Source of the DNA: Chloroflexota bacterium
GTDB taxonomy: Bacteria; Chloroflexota; Limnocylindria; QHBO01
Direction: 5' to 3'
Length of the DNA stretch: 9,553 bases
Assembly (NCBI GenBank): GCA_013820865.1
Contig: JACDHU010000043.1
Coordinates: 1 to 9,553 of the forward strand
Positions 5,622-9,553 of this stretch are shown piece after piece (the first letter of the stretch is position 1; each line of letters begins with the position of its first letter). The notes below the pieces were generated by a model. It saw only the letters and a list, made by a program, of their open reading frames with translations. It made no database searches and was not told where the DNA came from. The position numbers were made by a program, and so were the translations under genes.

Positions 5622-7051
5622 CGCTCGAAGGCAGGCGGCCCGGCGATCGGCGCGTTCGCGTCCAGCGCACGCAGCCGCAGGAGTTCACCGTCCGCGCGCC
5701 GAAACGGATGCGCAAGCCTCCCCCGCCGGCCGTCTCGCTCCTCCTCGTGTTCACCGTCCTGATCAGCGTCGGCACGCTGCTCCTGATGCTGCCACTGGCC
5801 ACGAACGACGGATCAAGCACGCGATTCATCGACGCGCTGTTCACCGCGACGAGCGCCGCATGCGTCACCGGCCTCGTGGTTCTCGACACCGCCAAGCATT
5901 GGAGTCCGTTCGGGCAGGTCGTGATCCTGATGCTCGTCCAGCTCGGCGGCTTCGGCATCATGGCCGGCTCGACCCTGCTCCTGTTCCTGTTCGTCCGCCG
6001 CCGGACCACGCTGCGAGATCGCGTCCTGGTGCAGGAGTCACTCGGTGGACTGCAGCTCGGCACCGTCACCTCCATCGTGAAGCGCATCGCCATCTTCACT
6101 GTGGTGTGCGAGGTCATCGGCGCCATCGTCCTCTCGATCGCCTTCACCGCGGGTCCAGAGGCCGGCCCACCCGGTGACCCGCTCGGCATCTGGTGGGGCA
6201 TATTCCACTCGGTGTCGGCGTTCAACAACGCCGGCTTCGATCTGACCGGCGGATTTCGCTCGCTGATCCCATTCGTCGACGACTGGATCGTGCTCCTGAC
6301 GGTCGCCATCCTGCTCACGCTGGGAGGACTCGGCTTCGCGATCGTTGGCGACGCGATCGACAAGCGACGGTGGACGCGCATGGCGCTGGAGACGAAGCTC
6401 GTGCTCGCCATGAGCGTGGCGCTCCTGCTCGGAGGTACCGCGCTCATCGGGTTCACCGAGTGGTCGAACCCCCTGACCCTGGGGGCCCTTCCGACGGAAC
6501 AGCGCCTGCTCAATGCATTCTTCGAATCGGCCACGTTGCGCACCGCGGGCTTCACCGCGCTCAACACCAGCGCGTTCATCGAGTCGACCTTGTTTGCGGT
6601 GATGGCACTCATGTTCGTCGGGGGTGCGTCCGGGTCAACCGCCGGCGGGATCAAGGTCAACACGCTTGCCGTCCTCGTGATCGCGATCGTGTCCACCGTG
6701 AAGGGACAACCCTCGGCCACGGCCTTCGGGCGCAGAATCCAGCATGCCATCGTGTACCGCGCGTTGACGGTGGTCCTGCTCTCGTTCGGATTCGTGTTCG
6801 TGATCGGCCTGGGGCTGACACTGACTACCGACGCCACCTTCGTGCAGACACTGTTCGAGGCGGTGTCCGCCTTCGGCACGGTCGGCGCCAGCACCGGGAT
6901 CACACCCGATCTGAGTGATCCGGCCCGCTTGATCACGACCTTCGCGATGTTCATCGGACGGCTCGGCCCGCTCACGCTCGTCATCGCCCTTGCCGCGCGC
7001 GCGCATCCCGTGGCGTATCGTCCGGCCGTCGAAACGGTCCGCATCGGCTAG
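5618..7051 (+). CDS. ktrB: KtrB/TrkH-family potassium uptake channel subunit
   Basis: This 477-residue integral membrane protein carries out K+ (often Na+-stimulated) uptake. Its four M1-P-M2 repeats show the four selectivity-filter turns CVTGL (82-86), NNAGF (203-207), RTAGF (308-312) and GTVGASTG (420-427). The intramembrane gating segment GGASGSTAGGIK (335-346) corresponds to the GGSPGSTGGGIK usual in TrkH/KtrB. The short N-terminus ahead of the first repeat makes it KtrB-like rather than a full TrkH, which has two more helices. The 38 residues before the first membrane helix are basic and Pro-rich. The start is GTG in a GTGA overlap with the mini-ORF; I see no better start before the first helix (Met31 at 5708 is possible). 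ktrA follows 9 nt after the stop. Confidence 0.94.
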   Translation: MTLEGRRPGDRRVRVQRTQPQEFTVRAPKRMRKPPPPAVSLLLVFTVLISVGTLLLMLPLATNDGSSTRFIDALFTATSAACVTGLVVLDTAKHWSPFGQVVILMLVQLGGFGIMAGSTLLLFLFVRRRTTLRDRVLVQESLGGLQLGTVTSIVKRIAIFTVVCEVIGAIVLSIAFTAGPEAGPPGDPLGIWWGIFHSVSAFNNAGFDLTGGFRSLIPFVDDWIVLLTVAILLTLGGLGFAIVGDAIDKRRWTRMALETKLVLAMSVALLLGGTALIGFTEWSNPLTLGALPTEQRLLNAFFESATLRTAGFTALNTSAFIESTLFAVMALMFVGGASGSTAGGIKVNTLAVLVIAIVSTVKGQPSATAFGRRIQHAIVYRALTVVLLSFGFVFVIGLGLTLTTDATFVQTLFEAVSAFGTVGASTGITPDLSDPARLITTFAMFIGRLGPLTLVIALAARAHPVAYRPAVETVRIG

Positions 7052-7054
7052 GCT
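7049..7054 (+). promoter_or_regulatory. -10-like element at the ktrB stop, ahead of ktrA
   Basis: TAGGCT begins on the TAG stop codon of ktrB and is followed by AGATGC and ATG 7061, again TAnnnT-N6-ATG. It could provide a separate leaderless ktrA transcript in addition to readthrough from ktrB. No -35 is evident. Confidence 0.33.
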
Positions 7055-7060
7055 AGATGC

Positions 7061-7711
7061 ATGGCAGGAGAACAGGTGGTTGTGATCGGGATGGGCCGAT
7101 TCGGCTCAGCGGTCGCGCGCGAGCTCGAGCGCCTCGGCCACCAGGTGCTGGCGATCGACCGCAGCGAGCAGCTGGTGAACGACATCGCGGCCGACGTCAC
7201 GCACGCCCTCCAACTGGATGCCGCCGATGAGGACGCGCTGCGGTCGGCCGGTGCGGCTGATTTCAACACGGCCATCGTTGCCATCAGCAGCGATGCGGAG
7301 CCATCGATCTTCGCGACGATGGTGCTGAAGCGCCTCGGCGTGCGCAACGTGATCTCGAAGGCAGGCAGCGTGCTGCACGGTGAGATCCTGGCGCGCGTCG
7401 GCGCGGATCGGGTCGTCTTCCCCGAGCGTGAGACCGGCCTTCGCCTGGCGCATTCATTCAACGTGCCGAACGTGATCGACTACCTGGATGTGGCTCCGAA
7501 TTTCGGCCTCGAGAAGATCCGGCCGCCGAAGTCGTTCATCGGCAAGTCGCTCGCCGAGCTGGACCTCAAGACGCGGCTGGGCCTCACGCCCATTGCGCTG
7601 CGCCGCGGTAAGCAGGTGTTCGTCAACCCCGCGCGCGAGGAACGCATCGCGGAGGGAGATGAGCTGATCCTCATCGGCCGTGACGAGAAGCTGGGTCAGC
7701 TCCGCGGCTAA
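7061..7711 (+). CDS. ktrA: KtrA/TrkA-family RCK potassium channel gating subunit
   Basis: The 216-residue cytosolic partner of KtrB forms the ring that gates the channel in response to nucleotides. The RCK_N domain (about 4-120) has a Rossmann fold with GMGRFG at 10-15 and an acidic residue at the end of the second strand (AIDRS, D33), as expected for NAD(H) or ATP/ADP binding. FPERETGLRLA (120-130) leads into the RCK_C domain (about 137-216), ending in GDELILIGRDEKLGQL. The length is typical for single-repeat KtrA (TrkA has two copies, about 458 residues). It lies 9 nt after ktrB. Its stop is only 3 bp from the stop of the convergent gene at 7715, so there is no room for a terminator. Confidence 0.95.
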   Translation: MAGEQVVVIGMGRFGSAVARELERLGHQVLAIDRSEQLVNDIAADVTHALQLDAADEDALRSAGAADFNTAIVAISSDAEPSIFATMVLKRLGVRNVISKAGSVLHGEILARVGADRVVFPERETGLRLAHSFNVPNVIDYLDVAPNFGLEKIRPPKSFIGKSLAELDLKTRLGLTPIALRRGKQVFVNPAREERIAEGDELILIGRDEKLGQLRG

Positions 7712-7714
7712 GCG

Positions 7715-8158
7715 TCAATTGTCCGCGCTGATCCCGTCGCCCAGCGTGAACTGACGAAGCTCCTCGACGCACTTCTCGGACAGGCGATGCGCCTCGTTGA
7801 TGAGGAAGGTCGACATCTTGGTGGAGTCGATGATGAGCAAGGTGTGGCCGCGTTCATTGCGGTCGAGCACGATCCGATCATCGCCGTGAAAGCTGATGCC
7901 CCAGTTCGCCTGGAGCTGAACGATCTCGGCCAGCACGACCTTCTCGGTGAAATACCAGTCGAGGAAGGTGGCGTTACAGGCATTGACCACGTCGCGCAGC
8001 TGGAGCGTCTGGTTGCGATGCAGGCGTGAGACGAAATGAACGATGCGAAGGGCAGCGAACGGATCGCCGCTTCGTGCGATCTGCGGCGGAGTCATGTTCG
8101 CATCCGGCATGCCCTGCGGGGCGTCTCCGGCGATCAGGGTCGAAGTGGACTCGGTCAT
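7715..8158 (-). CDS. Unknown protein, second gene after the CsaA-like gene
   Basis: I do not recognise this 147-residue protein. The first 30 residues look disordered (Pro, Thr, Ser-rich). Residues 33-90 look helical (FAALRIVHFVSRLHR, then LRDVVNACNATFLDWYF, then EKVVLAEIVQLQANWGI). A hairpin-like stretch SFHGDDRIVLDRNERGHTLL (89-108) follows, with a final helix around 117-137. A helix-helix-wing fold such as a winged helix is possible, but I cannot show it. Two Cys (61, 130) are far apart and no metal motif is seen. The start ATG 8158 follows a -10-like GATACT by 7 nt. It lies 21 nt downstream of the CsaA-like gene, so co-transcription is also likely, and it runs convergent to ktrA. Confidence 0.75.
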   Translation of the reverse strand: MTESTSTLIAGDAPQGMPDANMTPPQIARSGDPFAALRIVHFVSRLHRNQTLQLRDVVNACNATFLDWYFTEKVVLAEIVQLQANWGISFHGDDRIVLDRNERGHTLLIIDSTKMSTFLINEAHRLSEKCVEELRQFTLGDGISADN

Positions 8159-8165
8159 CAGACCG

Positions 8166-8171
8166 AGTATC
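8166..8171 (-). promoter_or_regulatory. -10-like element before the unknown gene at 8158
   Basis: GATACT on the minus strand, 7 nt before ATG 8158, within the 21-nt gap after the CsaA-like gene. It is one base off TATACT. No -35 is seen, and readthrough from the upstream gene is equally plausible. Confidence 0.3.
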
Positions 8172-8179
8172 GCCGCTCA

Positions 8180-8515
8180 TCACCCGATGCGCAGGCCCTC
8201 TGCGCATGGCGGGTCAGGCGTCAACAGAAACACGCCGCCGGCGTCACCCATCGCGCCGAGCACGAGGACTTCGCTCTTGAAGCCAGCGATCCGGCGCGGG
8301 GCGAAGTTCATGACCGCCACGACCTGCCGGCCGACCAGCGCGGATCGGTCCGGATAGGTCACCGTCAGCTGGGCCGAGCTGACGCGCTCGCCGATGTCCG
8401 GCCCGAAGTCGATGCGCAGCTTGACCGAGGGCTTACGCGCCTCGGGAAATGGATCGGCCGCAACGATGCGCCCGACGCGCATCTCGACCTTCAGGAATTC
8501 GTCGAACTCGATCAT
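8180..8515 (-). CDS. csaA: CsaA-like tRNA-binding domain protein
   Basis: This 111-residue protein consists of one tRNA-binding OB-fold (PF01588), the same length as CsaA of Bacillus subtilis (about 110). CsaA is described as a dimeric chaperone-like protein linked to secretion and able to bind tRNA. Conserved blocks seen here are FLKVEMRVGRIVAADPFPEA (7-26), LRIDFGPDIGERVSSAQLT (33-51), and VVAVMNFAPRRIAGFKSEVLVLG (65-87), which is nearly the CsaA text as I remember it. The ATG at 8515 follows TATCGT by exactly 6 nt and has no Shine-Dalgarno. It shares a 142-bp gap with the divergent gene at 8658. The unknown gene at 8158 lies 21 nt downstream and may be co-transcribed. Confidence 0.92.
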   Translation of the reverse strand: MIEFDEFLKVEMRVGRIVAADPFPEARKPSVKLRIDFGPDIGERVSSAQLTVTYPDRSALVGRQVVAVMNFAPRRIAGFKSEVLVLGAMGDAGGVFLLTPDPPCAEGLRIG

Positions 8516-8521
8516 CCGAGC

Positions 8522-8527
8522 ACGATA
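8522..8527 (-). promoter_or_regulatory. -10 element of the CsaA-like gene
   Basis: TATCGT on the minus strand, then GCTCGG, then ATG 8515: TAnnnT-N6-ATG, predicting a leaderless message. Confidence 0.42.
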
Positions 8528-8534
8528 GCGAAGT

Positions 8535-8556
8535 GTGCCGGCGAGCGGTGCCGGCG
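8535..8556. repeat. Direct repeat of 9 bp in the divergent promoter region
   Basis: GTGCCGGCG occurs at 8535-8543 and again at 8548-8556, a 13-bp period, and each copy holds the palindrome GCCGGC. It lies upstream of the CsaA-like -10 and between two divergent promoters. It may be a protein-binding site, or simply GC-rich chance similarity. Confidence 0.25.
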
Positions 8557-8575
8557 CGGTAGGACTATCGGCCCG

Positions 8576-8604
8576 TTGGTGCCAGGCGGGCGGCCGCGTA
8601 CGGT
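8576..8604 (+). promoter_or_regulatory. Promoter ahead of the mini-ORF and the unknown gene at 8658
   Basis: TTGGTG (8576-8581), a spacer of exactly 17 bp, then TACGGT (8599-8604), then 6 nt and ATG 8611. The spacing is ideal although the hexamers are only partial matches to TTGACA and TATAAT. Confidence 0.42.
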
Positions 8605-8610
8605 TGCGTT

Positions 8611-8661
8611 ATGGCCGCCGTGATGCCCGATCGGCCGATTCCGAGCAGGAGAGCAACGTGA
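8611..8661 (+). CDS. Candidate 16-codon leaderless mini-ORF coupled to the gene at 8658
   Basis: ATG 8611 opens MAAVMPDRPIPSRRAT and stops at TGA 8659-8661, sharing GTGA with the GTG start of the next gene at 8658. It follows TACGGT by 6 nt. The AGG AGA codon pair inside it doubles as the Shine-Dalgarno sequence (AGGAG, 8647-8651, 6 nt before the GTG). The architecture repeats that of the ktrB mini-ORF. Function as a peptide is unknown. Confidence 0.42.
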   Translation: MAAVMPDRPIPSRRAT

Positions 8662-9239
8662 CGTTCTGGAACTGGCGCCGCGGCCCCGGCCCATCGGCCA
8701 CTCAGGGGAGCGCGGCGGTTGCCATCTCATCCGAGCTGGCCCCGATCGAGCTGTATACCGCGGATTCACGCATTGTCGGCTGGATCGCGCCGAACGGTCA
8801 ACGCGTCACGGATCTCCTCGCCACGCAGGACGAGCTGCGGCTGTGGCGGCCCAGCCCCGGGCCGCTCGATGACCGCGCCATGCCGACCACCGACGGCGAT
8901 CCGGTACTCGACAGCGCCACCGGCGAGTGGGAAAGCCTTCCGACCGCAAGCGTCATCCTGGCCATGCCGCCGGAGTGGCGAGCCAGCCGCCAGCTGCGGC
9001 TTCATCGGCGTCTGCGTCGCGCGGCCGTCAAGGCCGGGCCATTCAATGTGACCGGTAACGTGCACCTGCATCCGGGTGTCGAGATCGGTCTGCACCTCGT
9101 GCGCAGCCAGACCTTCCTGGCACTGACCGACGGCTACATCCTTCACGACACTGAGCCGCCATTCGAGCACGTGGTCACGGTCGTCATCATCAACTGCGCG
9201 CACGTGGACCAGATCGTCCCCCTCATGTCCCTGGCCTGA
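8658..9239 (+). CDS. Unknown protein with two similar beta-rich segments
   Basis: I cannot name this 193-residue protein. GTG 8658 is chosen as start: AGGAG lies 6 nt upstream and the protein then begins MTFWNWRRGP; the frame is open further upstream to 8535 but without support. Residues about 30-62 (IELYTADSRIVGWIAPNGQRVTDLL...LRLW) and about 130-162 (NVTGNVHLHPGVEIGLHLV...FLALTDGYIL) share a strand-G-strand-then-leucine layout, suggesting a duplicated beta module. FLALTD resembles a motif I associate with small DUF6812-type proteins, a weak resemblance from memory. A basic stretch (RASRQLRLHRRLRRAAVK, 108-125) separates them. The C-terminal VVTVVIINCAHVDQIVPL is a hydrophobic strand, not a clear membrane helix. 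It is probably cytosolic and possibly nucleic-acid or nucleotide binding. Confidence 0.78.
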   Translation: MTFWNWRRGPGPSATQGSAAVAISSELAPIELYTADSRIVGWIAPNGQRVTDLLATQDELRLWRPSPGPLDDRAMPTTDGDPVLDSATGEWESLPTASVILAMPPEWRASRQLRLHRRLRRAAVKAGPFNVTGNVHLHPGVEIGLHLVRSQTFLALTDGYILHDTEPPFEHVVTVVIINCAHVDQIVPLMSLA

Positions 9240-9281
9240 TCGAATCATCCGGCACAGGCCACGCGAGGAGCGTCCGGCGGC

Positions 9282-9287
9282 GATAAT
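9282..9287 (+). promoter_or_regulatory. -10-like element of the carboxyltransferase gene
   Basis: GATAAT (five of six to TATAAT) lies 8 nt before ATG 9296 in the short gap after the previous gene. A -35 is not evident. The intervening CGGCGGCG contains no Shine-Dalgarno sequence. Confidence 0.4.
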
Positions 9288-9295
9288 CGGCGGCG

Positions 9296-9553
9296 ATGGC
9301 AATCTTGCGCTCCTCGATCGATCCCGAAGCTCCAACAGCCCGCGACAACGCCAGCGCCATGCAGGCTCTCGTCGACGACCTTCGCGCACGAACGACCGCT
9401 CTGACGCACTACGGTGCCGGCGGCGACGACCGATCCATCGAGCGCCATCGCGAACGCGGCAAGCTGCCGGTGCGCGAGCGGATCGACCGGCTGCTTGACC
9501 CCGGCTCAGCCTTCCTTGAGCTGAGCGCCCACGCCGCCAATGGCGTGTATGAC
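9296..9553 (+). CDS. Acyl-CoA carboxylase carboxyltransferase subunit, 3-methylcrotonyl-CoA type (N-terminal 86 residues only)
   Basis: ATG 9296 opens a frame that stays open to the window edge. The text SSIDPEAPTARDNASAMQ, then ALVDDLRARTTAL, then ERHRERGKLPVRERIDRLLDPGSAFLELS (about 51-79) with AANGVYD at the edge is the beginning of a biotin-dependent acyl-CoA carboxyltransferase. RGKL.-(R/P)(R/E)RI..LLDPGSPFLE is the conserved family start, and the AANG(V/L)Y ending fits the 3-methylcrotonyl-CoA carboxylase beta subunit (leucine breakdown) better than the propionyl-CoA enzyme. The family is about 510-540 residues long, so most of the gene is outside. A biotin carboxylase subunit would be expected downstream. 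No Shine-Dalgarno is seen at this start. Confidence 0.88.
   Translation, partial: MAILRSSIDPEAPTARDNASAMQALVDDLRARTTALTHYGAGGDDRSIERHRERGKLPVRERIDRLLDPGSAFLELSAHAANGVYD

Noticed and set aside
5590..7044. Minus-strand frame of 484 codons antisense to ktrB
   Set aside because: The plus strand has all four K+ filter motifs. The antisense product is Ser/Thr/Arg-rich noise typical of a reversed membrane protein gene.
1..9553. CRISPR array, insertion sequence, tRNA or rRNA
   Set aside because: I saw no regularly spaced repeats, transposase motifs with terminal inverted repeats, or cloverleaf or ribosomal core sequences on either strand.

Overview
The window is GC-rich and tightly packed. It holds twelve protein genes (two cut by the window edges), two candidate mini-ORFs, and no RNA gene, insertion sequence or CRISPR array that I can see. 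The gene set and protein style (long-form ThyX, KtrB/KtrA, a PduO-type cobalamin adenosyltransferase, an MCC-type carboxyltransferase) fit a free-living bacterium. High-GC Chloroflexota is my best guess, but the lineage is inference and nothing in the window proves it. The content is mostly housekeeping or metabolic, not accessory.

Layout. (1) Positions 1-686, minus: the N-terminal part of an aldehyde dehydrogenase of the gamma-aminobutyraldehyde/betaine-aldehyde type, with its own -10 and a 12-bp palindrome in its leader. (2) 2831 down to 838, minus: a compact set running unknown protein, PIG-L/LmbE deacetylase (GTGA overlap), MIP18/DUF59 Fe-S assembly factor, PduO-type adenosyltransferase, then a terminator-like hairpin. 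(3) 2913-4568, plus, divergent from (2): a membrane sensor with a PAS-like region and a degenerate GGDEF domain (GSDSF) that keeps an RxxD I-site, so it may bind c-di-GMP rather than make it. (4) 4640-5572, plus: thyX, preceded by two perfect DnaA boxes in inverted orientation. (5) 5618-7711, plus: the K+ uptake pair ktrB and ktrA. (6) 8515 down to 7715, minus, convergent with ktrA: a CsaA-like tRNA-binding protein and an unknown protein. (7) 8658-9239, plus: an unknown protein with two similar segments. (8) 9296 to the right edge, plus: the start of an acyl-CoA (3-methylcrotonyl-CoA type) carboxylase carboxyltransferase.

The most striking signal runs across gene boundaries. Almost every gene that starts a transcription unit has a -10-like hexamer (TAnnnT or one mismatch) only 6-8 nt before its start codon, and usually no Shine-Dalgarno sequence. 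That is the layout of leaderless mRNAs. In two places (before ktrB and before the unknown gene at 8658) the codon at that distance opens a mini-ORF of 9 or 16 codons, whose TGA overlaps the GTG of the large gene as GTGA. This looks like a leaderless mini-ORF feeding ribosomes into the main gene by translational coupling. The rule also fixes several start codons, for example ATG 1696 rather than GTG 1702, GTG 2831 and ATG 4640. It is read from sequence only and needs transcript-end mapping.

Functional links are loose. KtrB and KtrA form one transporter with its gating ring. The inverted DnaA boxes could tie thymidylate supply to replication initiation. The remaining genes share neighbourhood rather than an evident pathway.
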